Counted from the first letter of the stretch, positions 26,737-39,700 are shown. The stretch: 64,000 bases of DNA from Rhizophagus clarus (GCA_015698045.1 BLAL01000215.1:558001-622000); one strand, 5' to 3'. The notes: generated from the sequence alone by a model not told the origin. Numbers and translations are program-made.

Positions 26737-27754
26737 TGAAATTTTGAAGGACTGAGAAGGTCTGCCTGTTGATGGGAAAATTAAAATAAAAGATTTTTTT
26801 GGAGATATATCAATTTTATATTTATCATCTGAGTGGTGTGCGCAAGCAAATTTTGAAGTAAAATTTAGTCCATCAAAAACATTAGTCGAAGAGAAGATTT
26901 TAGCAGAATACATTGCCTGGAAAGCTGCATGTCAATATGGAATTTGTGCACACTTTTATCTTATTTCACAAAAAATAATAGAATCTCATAGAATCCTGCC
27001 GTTTAATATTATTAATGCTTTTGACTAAACTTGGGTGCCGAAACCTGTATATGCCGAAATATATTTGGGATTTGACATATGCCAAAATATAGTTTCAGAA
27101 TTTTGACAAAATCCCAAATCCCAAATCCCAAATTATTGCCGAAATCCAAAATTATTGCCAAAAATCCCAAATTATTCAAACCTTTATCGAAACCCCAAAA
27201 AACCCATAAGTATATTTAATACTATTTATGTAGATTAAGAATAGACAACAAACAAAAAAATTTTAATTGTAAATGAATGGTATTGCTTCTTAATTAGCTT
27301 TAAGAAAATTCCTTATTTTAGCTTCTATTATACTCACATCATACCTAACAAGAAGATATGCGTGTTTGATGTATTACATGGGGTTATTTAATTAATTTAC
27401 AGTTTTATAAATTACGGAAATACTAGAATTTGGGATTTCGGAAATGATTTGGGATTTTGGAAATGGTTTGGGATTTTGGATATGGTTTGGGATTTCGGCA
27501 ATGATTTGGGATTTCAGAAATGGTTTTGGATTTGGGATTTCCGAAATTGTTATATGCCAAAATGTATTTCGATTTTGGCATATAGCCAAAATATTTTGGC
27601 ACCCAAGTTTACTTTTGATATTATAAGGGCTAGTTTGAATGATATATTTGTTCCAGAATTTAATGATCCCCAAAGTGCACTGGAAAGGTTGCGAATAGAT
27701 TTATCTAATCGGATTAAAAAATCATGGAGGTGGATGGAAAGGGAAGGATTGTAA
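26737..27754 (+). pseudogene. Decayed coding fragment inside the middle element
   Basis: The plus-strand frame LPVDGKIKIKDFFGDISILY and onward runs to about 27027 with an in-frame TGA near 26749. A second piece, SLNDIFVPEFNDPQSALERL (27615-27754, ending TAA), follows the MITE. The composition is protein-like, clearly unlike the surrounding low-complexity DNA. Removing the MITE does not put the two pieces in the same frame, so at least one indel or an intron separates them. Family not recognised. Confidence 0.35.
27028..27609. mobile_element. MITE, 582 bp, TA duplication
   Basis: Perfect inverted ends AACTTGGGTGCC at 27028 and 27609, flanked by TA (27026-27027, 27610-27611), Stowaway-like. 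Subterminal repeats alternate AAATCCCAAATC-type and GGGATTTCGGAAATGG-type motifs in opposite orientation. Confidence 0.7.
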
Positions 27755-28045
27755 AAACTTTAGATCACAAGTTTAAGAAATGATGAATTTATTTGGTTGT
27801 AAAGAAGAATTATATATAATAAAACTTTAATAAACCAATCAAAATTCACTTCGTAGTCATGTGATAAACTTTTTATATATACCTTTTTTTTATTGAAATT
27901 TGAAAAAGTGACCCGGCCAGGTGACGAAAACCGAAAAATCGAATTTGCGTGACCTTATAAGGAAAATTTCCTTTTTTGAAATTTCAAAAAATCGATTTTC
28001 AAAATTTCATAATTTTGGCACTTTTGATCCCAACGGTACACCATA

Positions 28046-30020
28046 TAAATCCTATTTTAGGACAACTTGAAAATAAACATATATATTCTAACCTATCAAC
28101 TTAATTAGTATGGTCATAAGTCATAATAAACCCATTCAAACTTTTAGATGATATTCACAGGATAACTTAAGAAAAGAAGAAAATGAAGTCATACATCAAT
28201 ATAACTCAGATAAGTCAGATAAATAAGTAGCTTATGAGTGTAGAAAAATGATAAGAGAAAATTAAACGGTTAACTTTAATATTAAAGAGAGTTAACAAAG
28301 AGAAGAATAAACACAAATATGAAGCATAACATGCACAGATGAGAAGCATATTTAATAAAAGAGAGAGGTTGGAACGGTTCCGTCTATCAAATTTCTTATT
28401 GTTTTATATTTTTTTTCGTTCTTTGTTTTTTGAACAATAATTTTTCTTATTTTTGTGCTATTTTCGTTATTTTCACGGTACTCCCTTCATTATTTTATGA
28501 CATTTCTTCATCTCATAGCGCTTCTTTCATTATTTAATAGTACCTCCCACATCATTTTCATCATCATTACAGTGCTTTCTTCACTATTTTCCTCTATCGT
28601 TATTTATGGTATCTTTCTTGTCATCTTTGTAATTCTTCTTTATATCATTGAATTCTTTTATCATTGTAATTTTCTGATATTATGATTTTTGTGGTTCTTT
28701 TATATAACAATAAATCATGGAAGAATAATTTAAAGTTACCGGTATTAATAAATTTTGCAAATTATAATTATCAACATCAATAGTATCAATGCTAACCAAT
28801 AAGGTCATCCAAATCATACGCAGAGGCGTAATGTGGAAGATTTGGTAAGATTCACTTTTAAATAAAGTCCATCTTATGAAAAATAATCTTTTCGTATTTT
28901 GAAAGGTTGAATATTATATATTAGGGAAAAAGTTTTGTGAGGTCAACTCTCTACATGAGTAAAAAAAGAGACTGATAATAATTATGGAAATGGGAGTAAG
29001 TGTGACAGGATTGATTAAAAGTAAGAAACATAAAGGAATTTAAAATATTTACACTAATAATAAATTGGAATAGTTGTTTCAAGCAATGGAAACAATTGTA
29101 ATAATAAAAAAAATTTATTATTATTAAGTTTTGATGGTGTCACCACCGGGATCTTTTGTAGGTTTTTGTGACTCCCAAAAAAAGAGACGTAGTGTTTTGA
29201 GGTCGAGTCCTAAGGTTTTTTCAAACTAAACGTGAAAACAAATCTTTAGAAAGGATCAATAACATTTATTTATGAGGTGGTAAACAGTCTCATTGTCTAT
29301 ACTAGAATCAAATTTATTTGTAATAGGATTTGGGAAAATAAATTATTGATAATAATTATGAAACGTAGAGTATTTATTATTATCATAGTGATATTGGTAT
29401 TTTATAATAATTTATTTAATGGTTGAAAATAAATAAAAGAATTCTTTAGATTTTTGAATTCTTATTGAATCAATAAAAGATTAGTTGAACGGCAAACGGT
29501 TGATTTTTATAATTATTTAGATGTATAATTTTTATTTATTGGTCGAAATAACCTTAGACTTAATGATTGTCCGAATGGTGGTAGTAGTTTATTGGTAGAA
29601 TATATTCTGTGAGATACATACAGTAAGGATGAAGTTTAGGAGCAATTTTATCTTTGTATTTATTTTATGATTAGGATAATAAAGGATAATTTTAAGATTG
29701 TAACCAAGCGACCAAACATGTATTGATGCAACTGCGGAAGTGGTAGTAACACATGTTTTATCATGTCTGCAATGTTAATGTTAAATGTCAACGTTAACAT
29801 CTCGTATCGTATCAAATCGAATCTTAACGTAAATCCGCGCCCGCTCACAACCCAAAGTATTTATAGATTTAGGAATGTCTTACTCCTGTGTTGACATTTA
29901 GAATTATTATTAATGGCCAGGTAATCATACAACATCATCATATGCAGTCTCATTAGTCTTATTTCAACGTCAAAATCACTATCCGATAATCATCTATGAC
30001 GAAAATGAAAATTAATAAGA
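28046..30020. other. Noncoding AT-rich region
   Basis: No convincing gene. Weak features are a pyrimidine-rich tract at 28380-28680 and a GGTGTCACCACC palindrome near 29138 followed by a moderately GC-rich stretch that might be an old LTR fragment. Confidence 0.35.
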
Positions 30021-30030
30021 AAAAAGATTT

Positions 30031-30132
30031 CTATTCATCATTTGCTTCGGTAACAATTTTATTATTCAATGCTGCAATAAAGTCCGACCAGTTATGTTTA
30101 TCAGGACGTCCAATCTGATAAGTCGGTATATT
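30031..30132 (-). pseudogene. Orphan terminal exon, 33 codons
   Basis: After a good acceptor (TATAG at 30133) the minus frame encodes NIPTYQIGRPDKHNWSDF and onward to TAG at 30031-30033. I could not find the upstream exon, since the adjacent sequence is an unrelated fossil. It may be a remnant of a decayed host gene. Confidence 0.35.
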
Positions 30133-30192
30133 CTATATGTACAGTATAAAAAAATATTGTCAGTTTACAATACAAAAATATCAAATAATTGA

Positions 30193-30330
30193 CATTGGCC
30201 GTTCAAAGTTATAAACAAGAATGGCAAACTAGTTATAAATGTAAATACTAAGGAAAATTTCACCAGAGAAATTTCATCCATGTTATTGATAAAAATGAAA
30301 GAAACTGCAACTGCATTAAACCTAAAACTT
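30193..30330 (+). pseudogene. Hsp70 fragment
   Basis: An uninterrupted 45-codon stretch reads [12 protein letters not shown]...[15 protein letters not shown], matching the WPFKV...PEEISSMVLxKMKE segment of the Hsp70 nucleotide-binding domain. There is no start, and the flanks are unrelated, so this is a fossil fragment. Confidence 0.6.
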
Positions 30331-30454
30331 TAAACAATTGATGGTAATTTAGATAAGTTGAAATTCTAGACACAAGATGTTGCTGTCTTAGCCAAGTCTT
30401 TTAAAAAAAACTTATTGCCACCTGATCACAACGTTGAGATGCAGCAACTTTGAT

Positions 30455-30890
30455 CAGGGAAAAGGAAAGGGAAAGACAAAAGAAGAAGAATGAGACAGAA
30501 AGAGGGAAAGGGAAAGACGAGAGGAAGAAAGGACAAGAAGGACGAAAAGAAAAAGGAAAGACAAGAGGGAAAGGGAAGGAAAGGTTAATAAAAGGTAAAA
30601 GGGAAAGGAAAAGTTAAAAGGAGAATGAGAGAAGGAAGGGAAAGGGAATAGAGAAAGGAGACTATGAAAAAGAAGGATAAAGGGGAAAGAAAGGAGAAGA
30701 GGAAGAATATAAGAAAGAAAAAGAAATACAAACATGCCCACCTAAATACATATACGCACGGAAAGAACAAGTAAAGGTCGAAGAGAAAGGAAAAGGAGAA
30801 AGAAAGAACAAGAAAAACGCAAGAAAAGAAAAATAATGAAAAATAACGAAATACGTAAAGGAAGATTAAAGGAACGTAAAATATAATTCA
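30455..30890. repeat. Second purine-rich strand-asymmetric tract
   Basis: About 430 bp of almost pure A/G on the plus strand (GGAAAGGGAAAGACAAAAGAAG-type units), like 2880-3790. The complementary Phe/Leu/Ser-rich frames are artefacts. Confidence 0.6.
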
Positions 30891-31878
30891 TTAGAATAAA
30901 ATTTTAAATCAAACTCGATTAATTTAATTAATTTATAAAAATAACATATTATTTGTCCATTATTTTTCGTATGACTCACTGCAATCATCAGATCACTAAG
31001 TTTTTTTTCCCATTTATTATATGATGATTGGAGATGTAAAGCAATAAATTATCTAAATTAAATCATTTTTCATGATCTACAGTGATAATGCCGGCCCAAA
31101 TTTTACGAAAAACGAATTTGCCCCGAATTACAAGCCGATCAGTATATTTTTGTTGTTCGAACGTTAGTACGTACTGCATCCATTGAGTACGTCAACATGT
31201 TAGAAAATATCAAGAGACAAGTATATGTTATTGAAAGATTTCATAAATATATTGAGAAGCGTAATAAGGTAAAAAAAAAAAACCTATTTAAACGGAACAA
31301 ATAAATTTTATTCCGCTAAAATTGCTTAAATTCAGTGTAACAAGAAAATAAACAATAAAAAAATTTCTTTAAATAAGAAAAAAGTGACTAATCCAAAAAA
31401 AATAAATTAATTAATTATTCAATTTTATTATCGTATCTAAATCGATATACTAGGTTAAACATGTTCATGACCCTTTCAAAAAGTAAATGAAATCCCCCAA
31501 AAAATCTAAATATTGCACAATCATTAAAAATTCCGTTTAATTCATTATTATCGATTAGATCTATCTATGGAAATTTAAGAGATATGGATGAATCCGTTTC
31601 ATGTCAATCATTTTATCTCATCCAGACATTATTATCCGATCGTCTAAACAAGGTCTTTCAAACTAAGTAACACAATCTGCAATATCCCATTTGAATGTAA
31701 CACAAATGAAAATTTATAGATTTTATCTGATTAAATTCATTAAAAAATTATCATTAAATCTTTAACTTCAATAAAAAAATAAAAATAGAAAAGTAATCAA
31801 AGTGATTTTATCAAATAAATCGATTTAAATAAAATATTACAAACATTTACGTTTGTTATCTTTAAATCGTTTATATTA

Positions 31879-31887
31879 TATATAAAG
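31879..31887 (+). promoter_or_regulatory. TATA box of the 31948 gene
   Basis: TATATAAAG lies 61 bp upstream of the ATG at 31948, inside a longer TA-rich stretch. Confidence 0.45.
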
Positions 31888-31947
31888 AACTCTAATGTGA
31901 AATTCCCGTTTTCAATTTTTTTTAAAAATTTCACGTTGATTTTAAAC

Positions 31948-32508
31948 ATGAACCCGAATTATTTGAATTACCAATTTTCTAATTCTGAAAATCATGGACC
32001 TAATTTTAATCAAAATACCATTATGGAAGCTTCTTCACGCATGAATATTTCTTCTGCGCAACATAATAATATTAATATTAATCCATCAAATCCACAGTAT
32101 ATTATGCAAGTTAACACGACTTCTGATTCACAAAATAATTTGGTCGTCGATCAACAAAAACCAAACCATCCTTTTACGTTTTTTTATCAACCACCTAATG
32201 ATCCTTGTAATTACCATATTAATTGTAGAGAAATCTCAATTAACACACTTATCCAATTATTAAATGAACTTAATGGTGCTACTACAAATGATGACAAAAA
32301 TGAATACATTTTCCATTATCAGCAATTATTTAATAATCGAATTTATCAGGTATCTTGTGAAATAGTCTTTTCTTTAATTTTGAATAAATATATTTATGAC
32401 ATTGAGATTGAACAAAATTTTGTTCAAAATTTATCCTTTACTCCTAATCAAAAAGAAAATCTTAAATACTATTTAACCCAATATTTAAGTCACTACTTGT
32501 TAAATTAA
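31948..32508 (+). CDS. Hypothetical protein, 186 aa, Asn/Gln-rich N-terminus
   Basis: First ATG at 31948 (MNPNYLNYQFSNSENHG). Residues 1-90 are low complexity and rich in Asn, Gln and Ser. Residues about 95-186 form a more ordered helical domain (INTLIQLLNELNGATTNDDKNEYIF, YDIEIEQNFVQNLSF). A TATA box precedes it; no intron is needed. A degenerate relative appears to lie at 49494-49870 (shared NEYI and YxIxIEQN-like motifs). Family not recognised; possibly lineage-specific. Confidence 0.6.
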   Translation: MNPNYLNYQFSNSENHGPNFNQNTIMEASSRMNISSAQHNNININPSNPQYIMQVNTTSDSQNNLVVDQQKPNHPFTFFYQPPNDPCNYHINCREISINTLIQLLNELNGATTNDDKNEYIFHYQQLFNNRIYQVSCEIVFSLILNKYIYDIEIEQNFVQNLSFTPNQKENLKYYLTQYLSHYLLN

Positions 32509-34495
32509 AATTATGTAAAATCAGTTGTAAGTGTAATGTTCAAGTTTAATAATAAATATAAAGACACTAAATATATAGTTATTCTGTACTTTATATACCT
32601 GCATTATTTAAGTATGCTTTAATGAGTTTTAATGATGTTTGTTCTTAGCTAGACAAAATCTAATTATAAATGTTTACCACGGTTCACGTAGAGGTGGCAA
32701 ACTATAATTTAAAAGAAAAATAAATAATCGAGTATTTTTAATACGCGAAAAGTTGGTTTAATCATACTTTATGAAAGAAAATTTCATTTTAAAAAAAAAA
32801 ATTCGTTTCGAGTTTTATATATACTCATTGATCACTGGCCCATTTCATTGTAACGCGACTAACGCATCTAAACTTGCAATTTGTATAAAAACATTATCTC
32901 ATCGTTTCCTCTCTTCTTTCTCTTAGAACCCTTTCTTTCTCCACTTTTTTCCTTTTCCACTTATCCTTTGACTCCAACTTCTTCCTACCCTTCCTCCTCT
33001 CGTCCTTCCTCTTTTGGTTATTCTTTCTTACCATTATTTCCCTCTCCCAGATCGACGTTGCTGTGCCTCAACGTGATCAGAGCTTTTTGTTGAAATTTTG
33101 CGACGATAACTTATTGAAATTACTAAGTATTTATTCATTTTTTTATTTAAAATTCATGCCTTTCCGTAAGAATTCCTTAATAGTCTTTCATTAGTAATTA
33201 AAATAAATAAAAAAAATAAAAATAAAAAAAAAAATAATTATTATGAAGAAGTATATCGATAGATTTTCTTAAACTATATGATGTTATAAGAGTTTATCGC
33301 GGAAGGCTTTAGTTGGAAAATTTGGAAACAAAAAAAAAACTGCTACTGCTGAATAGAAACCAGTTTGACATACTCACAATATAAAGAGTTAAACATAAAG
33401 TGTTAAACACGCAAAAATAGTTCTGTGAAATTTATTGAATCATACAAAGCCTTATAATCACATGATCTATTAAGTATAACTGATGGTAAAGCAGCTACGT
33501 AGTATTGTAGTAACTCTAATAATTCGCATGTGAATGATTCACTATGCTTTTTTTAGTTTTTTTTTTTTTGCCCTTATTAATATTTTGACGCATAAAAGAA
33601 AAAAAAAATGAGTCTGGATAGTTAATTGTAATCGAATATATCAAGATATGTCGTAATAATAAGAAACAATGTGTACATATTAGGTTCTCTTTTTTTTCGC
33701 GGATTTAAATGAAATCCAAAATTGTTTTAACGTTCTTACTCCTTTAATTTTGTAAATGAAAACTCTAACTATTTCGAGAAAAAAAGATTTAAATTTGAGT
33801 GACAAGATCATAAAATTGAACTAGCCAAAGCGCAACACGGGATAAGATTTACTTAATCTTAATCACATGAAGAAATCTAACTAGAGTTATGACTTCAATC
33901 ATACTCGGAGATATGTACAGCGTCTATTATCACATGCATTGTGTGTTGCATGAATTAACAATATTGCAATAAGTTGCAGAATACATTACTAGAGATCGAT
34001 TGCAAATAGCGATTTTATGATAAGTTGATTGTGGGTGGAAATGAAACAGTCCAGTAAATCTAACAAAGAATACTAAATCTGCAAAAAAACTATCATCTTA
34101 TTCAACATTATAATTGTTAAAAGAAATGTCCATTATATTATCCTCATCGATATTTTCTGCATTATTGACTTAATAAAAATGGTGCAGCACTTTCTACAGT
34201 ATATTATTAGCAAAGTTCCGAAGTTAAATTTTAACATAATTAAAACCTCACAAATGTGTGCTAAACTAAAATGTGTAATAGATTCATAATAAAAAAACCA
34301 TTTTAAAAAAATAACATAATTAATACATTTTATTTTGCATAAAAGCATAAATCATGAAAATTTTATTTATTTTATAATAATCATAATAATCTTAAGAAAA
34401 GACATCTGTTAAGTCATAAGTTTATATATTATAATAATATATCTCACTATAAATGTATAATAATAATTAATCATAATAATCTTAAGATGCATAAT
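32509..34495. other. Intergenic AT-rich DNA
   Basis: A pyrimidine-rich patch occurs at 32890-33060 and several A or T runs. No gene is supported. Confidence 0.4.
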
Positions 34496-35476
34496 TCATA
34501 AATGCATTTTTTGTATATGTACGACCATTTTACGAGCATTATCAGTACGTGTAGAACAGAAAGGGCATTTTCCTTCTTCTTCATCATCTTCATCATCACT
34601 ACTTTCACTGCTTTCTTCATATTCTACATTCTAAAAAATAATAAAGTTTTAAAAAATGAGAAACTCTGAAGAGTAAAAAATTTGTAATAATAATTAATAC
34701 CTGTGAAATAATATCTTCGATATTCGATAATTCTAAAGTAAAACCTGGTAAAGTTTTATCAGCTTCCAAATCTGTCCATTCTTTGCGTCGACGATAAGGA
34801 TCCTTATTTTTATTTCTTCTGTAAACCCAGATAATGCGATTTTCTGGATCAATTAGCCATCCTAGCTCCACAGATGTACCACTTGCAAAATATTCCTTCT
34901 TGAATTTGGTATCAATTTCTTTCTCTACTGTTTTTTTATCGATATTTGCAATTTCAACAACAAATATAGGGGTAAAAGGCTGTCCATTAAAAGACCAAAG
35001 TTGACTTTCATCAAGCGAACGATAAATATTGGCAGGTGTAAAAGCAATATCTGGTGCTCGAATTTTCTGTCTACCAGAAACGTCAAAATCAAAACCTCCT
35101 TTAGATGTAGTAACAATCCCACTCTTGGGTTGCTGAATATTCCAATTACCAAGTTGTCTAGAGATTTCATGTACAATAGCTTCATATGCAATTGGAGAAT
35201 ATGGAATAGAAACGAGCTTTCCATCTACAAGCTCAAAGTTGGGATGCCTTTCCTTAATGTAATCTTTGATGAATTCGAACTCCTTAAGGCTATAGGTATG
35301 ATTGAAATCTATCTTACCACCAAATTCTTTTTTAAGTATTAAAAATTAAGAGAGTTAATAAATATAATAATTTTAATCAAAATCAATCAAGTTATTTTTT
35401 TTTTTTTTTTACCAGTTTTCTTCTTTTTTGCTGCTGAATTTTCCAAGTCTGTTGATCCTAACTTTCTTTTAAGCAT
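34496..35476 (-). CDS. Uma2-type (PD-(D/E)XK) nuclease with C-terminal zinc finger, 274 aa, three exons
   Basis: Exons on the minus strand: 35413-35476, 34701-35326, 34496-34630; introns 35327-35412 and 34631-34700 have GT/AG ends and keep the frame. The N-terminus is a nuclear-localisation-like MLKRKLG...AAKKKKT. Residues about 30-215 match the Uma2 (DUF820) fold: SPIAYEAIVHEISRQLGNW, then the catalytic pattern APDIAF...FVVEIAN...KFKKEYFASG, then ELGWLIDPENRIIWVYR and LPGF. A Ser/Asp/Glu linker leads to a C2H2 finger CPFC...HIQKMH. Uma2 proteins are common in cyanobacteria and other bacteria; fusion to a eukaryotic finger with introns shows domestication. The role may be DNA cleavage or a transposon-derived function; substrate unknown. 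Confidence 0.85.
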
Positions 35477-36798
35477 CTTTCGTGGAAGTTATTAGAAGAA
35501 AGAACGAGAGAAAGAAAAAGAAAGGTTATACTGTTGTTAGGTTTGAGAAGAGTAAAAAGAGAGAGAAGTTGTTGAAGTTTATCAAGCAAGTTGTCGGTAA
35601 TTGATAAAAAATTTTTTTTCTTTTTTTTGACGAGTATTTATATATTAATTTTTATTGATAGTCATACATATTCATTATTAGCAAGAATTACTTTGCAATA
35701 ATAATGGTATATTACCGAATAAATATTCCGTGACTTACCAATTAATTATGTATCATCGGTTTAATTTAGAGGATATCAATGTGGTTCATATTATAAAGAA
35801 AATAATGAGCGAGGAACAGGAAATAATTCTTAAGTTTGATAACTTAATTCGAATACAGTATAATTATAATTTTTATCGTTCTGTGTTTCTGTAAGTTATT
35901 ATTAAGATAAATTTAAATTATTTGTTTCATTATTATTTAACGTGGTTTGAAAATGATTTAATATACAAATATTAAATTCATACGAAAAAATATGACTCAA
36001 AACCGGTAATTAAACGATTAAGCCTAATTCGGGTCGGCATTAATTTTGGCCAGAGTTAACAAAATCGGTTAATCGGTTAAATGTCTTAACCGGTTAATTA
36101 ACCGGGTTAATTTTAACCGATTTACACAATTACATCTTCGGAGAGTAATCAGTCACTTTATATTATGAAATTTCTTTTTGTTCTTGATAAATATCAATTT
36201 AAAATCATTGCAAATTTCCCTGTAAACTTGATGGAACGCACATAAACATTTTTAGATAATGTGCATCGTATAGTGCTAGAATTATTTTCGGCTTAATGAT
36301 CCTAGGTCTGCAACCCTGAGAAACAAAAATTTTAATTTAAAAAGCTTGCTGGTAATACTACTGCTGCGATTGTATCCTTCAACATCAGATATATCAGATA
36401 TGCTGCATTAATTTAAATTATTTTCTGCGCCTTTGCGCTAAATCTCCATTGACCGCATGACCGGAGAACATAATTTTTATAAATCAGGTTAAAGCGAATA
36501 ATGTACACTAACACAATGATTTTTTTGTTTCTTAAAAATAGCGAAAGTTTATTAAATTTGTGATAAACATCTTGTTTAGGCAGAAGATCGCCAAGAAAAA
36601 TATACGGCAAATCCGTTTTATATCCGATTTAACTGCATATTGGCTGACAAATTAAACTAATTTATGATCAGCTGCTTCATTTCATTTCCGATAAATAATT
36701 AAAAAAAAAAAGGAAGATAATTTCCCACAATACCTCTCAATCCATTTTTATTCTCAAATTTATTATATTCATCCATATTCAATTTATCTTAATTCAAG
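35477..36798. other. Intergenic region with AACCGGTTAA cluster
   Basis: From 36001 to 36125 the palindromic motif AACCGGTTAA and variants recur several times. No other structure or gene is seen. The segment from about 36700 is the likely promoter of the VIT-vWA gene. Confidence 0.35.
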
Positions 36799-39700
36799 AT
36801 GCAAATTTACGGTCTATGTTGTGTAATCGAAAATAAGGAAACTCCGATTCCACTCCAAAATGTTGTCGTTGAGGCTAATAGTAAGTTTAAAATTTTAAAA
36901 TTTGATAATCCGGCGTCCGTACTGTGATTATTATGTAATCTACATTCTAAATTTTACTTAATATTTAACAATTATAGTTGTCGATATGATAACCGAAGGT
37001 TAGTGAAATTTATAAAATATGGTAATTTTCATATATATATATATTTTTATTTATTTACATATATATATTCATTTCATTTATAAAGTTACAATCAGCCAAA
37101 CTTACAAAAATATTGAAAAAGATCCTATTGAAGCTCGATATAAGTTTCCCATTCATGAAGCCGCAGCAGTCTGCGGATTTGAGGCAGAAATTGATGGGCA
37201 AAGGAAAGTAAAAGGCGTAGTAAAAGAAGCAAAAAAAGCTGCAAAAGAATACACTGAGGCAATAGAGGTAAAAAAATACTTTAAAAAAAAAAAAAAATAC
37301 TAATTTATGACATGAATTATTTATTTTTTTTTTTTTTTACATTAAAAATTATTTTTCTTGAATTAATTAGAAAGGACATGGCGCATATTTGTTAGAGTCT
37401 GAATCCGCAGATGTATTTCAATGTTCTATCGGAAATATTACATCCGGACAAACTGTAGTCGTAAAGATTACATACGTTTCAGAACTTAAACACGACTCTG
37501 AAACGGAGAAAATCCGATTTGTTCTTCCAACTCATATCGCGCCACGATACGGTTCTTCCACTTCGACTTCGGCTTCGACTTCGGCTTCGACTTTGGCTTC
37601 TACTTCAACATCATCCTCAAATGACGGAAAAATTCTTAAACCTGATGCCGTGTCTTATTCTGATGAAACTGATTTTTACTTAGATCTCACTGTCACTTGT
37701 AGAATGACTTCGGTTATTCAAATTATTGAATCACCTTCACATAAAATTTCTACTGAAATGAATATTGATGGAAATCCTAAAATTTCAAAGATCACTTTAG
37801 CTGATCAAATCACTTATTTAGAAAAAGATTTTATTCTTGTAGTTAAAAGCAAAGATCTCGATCAATCACGGTAAATATTAATTTTTTTTTATTCATATCA
37901 TTAATTCTTTCTTTAATAATAACAACTAATTTTCTTATATCTTTTAGTGCTTTCCTTGAGTACAATCCCGAAACACAAACTAACTGTGCTATGTTAACTT
38001 TGGTTCCAAAATTCGCATTGAATACAACTATATCTGAGCTAATTTTTGTTGTTGATAGGTATGATATAATTCAAATTACGTGTATAAATGTAAAAAAAGT
38101 TTATTAAATTCTATATATTTTTTTTTGTTTATATGGAATAGATCAGGTTCAATGTCTCTCGAACCTATGAAGAAAGCTGCACAAGCGCTTGAATTATTAT
38201 TACGTTCAGTTCCTGAAGATTGTTATTTTAATATAGTTTCATTTGGATCTCATCATGATTCTCTTTTCCCACAAAGTCAACTTTATTCCGAAGAATCCTT
38301 ATCAGAGGCTATTAATCTTGCTCAAACGATGACTTCAAATTATGGAGGGACAGAAGTTTATAATGCACTAAAATGGGCATTCGAAAATTCAAGAGATGAT
38401 ATGCCAACTACCGTATTTCTTATTACAGATGGTGAAGTTTGGAATGTTGATCAGATCGTAGAACTTGTACGTATAAATGAAGAAAGAAAGAATGGTGACC
38501 TACGTCTTTTCTCATTAGGAATTGGTGATGCTGTTTCTCATCATTTAGTTGAGTCCGTCGCTCGTACCGGTAAAGGATATGCTCAGTTTGTGACTAATAA
38601 TGAAAGGATGGACAAAAAAGTTATTGGAATGTTAAAGAATGCATTGAAACCTCCACTTAAGGATTATGAAATTACTTGGGCTGATAATAATTTCTTAGAA
38701 TCAACAAAAGATGAAGAATCAGATATGATGCAAGATATCGATTCTAAGGGTGATAATACATCATCATCACCAAGTAATATCTTTACTGATTTTAAAGTTC
38801 AACAAGTTCCATATTTTATTCCATCAATATATCCTGGTGTGCGTTTTATTGTTTATTGTATTTTTGAGAAAGATATCGAACCGTGTAAAGTTATTACTTT
38901 AAAAGCTACTTCTCAAGATGGTCCCATGAAACTTGATATTCCTTTGGATCCTGTTACATTACAAGGTTCAATTCTTCATAGATTAGCAGCAAGAAAACTT
39001 ATTCAAGATCTTAATGATGGAAAATCATTTCTTCATAAAAATCCTAAAAATGCTAGTAAAAATATTCCTGAATCATTGGTTAAAGAACGTATTATTAAAC
39101 TTGGTAAAACTTTTAATCTAGCTTCAAAATATACAAGGTATAAATTTACCATTTTTTTTTTATTATATTAATATTATATCCAAACACATTTATTTATCAA
39201 ATATTTATTATTATTATTTTTTTTTTTACCAGCTTTATTGGAATTGATGAAAGGACTAGCGAACCTGAAGAAGTTATAATCAAGCAAGTAAATATCCCCC
39301 AATCCGTAGGTGGAAGTGGAAGAGGACGTATGTATCAATTTTGTAATAATAAATATATATATATATTATATTTCATGCACTCTATAAGACAATTTTTCTT
39401 AATGGAAAAAAAAAATTCTAATTAATAATATTTATTACATAGTTGGTGTTGGAGGTGCCAAAAGGCATCGAAAAATACTTGCTGTATCTGAAGATGAGGA
39501 TGATTCTTATGAAGTTAAAGGTAAAAGAATCATTTTATTTATATTAATTTACAATTAAAAAAAAATAATAAATATATACATATATAGTATACATGGTTTT
39601 TAACAAATATTTAATAAACAGCAACACTAAGTGCTCCCTCCGCAAAACGCGGAAGAACTAAACAAACTGCCAGAAAATCAACAGGTGGTATTGCACCTAG

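Larger units (their letters stand above)
26523..27954. mobile_element. Nested DNA element, middle layer, TTA duplication
   Basis: Inverted ends GGYCACGCAAATTYGATTTTTCGG at 26523 and 27954 are flanked by TTA (26520-26522, 27955-27957). A relative lies at 50143-50955. It contains fragments of a coding sequence and an inserted MITE. GG-start and TTA are shared with the old transposon at 1547-24088. Confidence 0.65.
24827..28043. mobile_element. Nested DNA element, outer layer, TA duplication
   Basis: Ends TGGTGTACCGTT are inverted and about 90 bp of similarity follows (CAAAAGTGCCAAAATTATGAAA, AAAATCGATTTTTT, AAGGAAATTTTCC). TA flanks both ends (24825-24826, 28044-28045). The interior holds a large minisatellite and a second element (26523-27954). 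No transposase is visible, so it is non-autonomous; a TA duplication suggests Tc1/mariner-type mobilisation. Confidence 0.6.

Noticed and set aside
29138-29880. Solo LTR
   Set aside because: A palindrome and a mild composition change are visible, but no matching TG...CA ends with a duplication could be defined.
30454-30770. Phe/Leu-rich minus-strand frames
   Set aside because: Artefact of the second purine-rich tract.
31897-31947. Upstream GTG start for the 186-aa protein
   Set aside because: No ATG; the first ATG is 31948, downstream of a TATA box.
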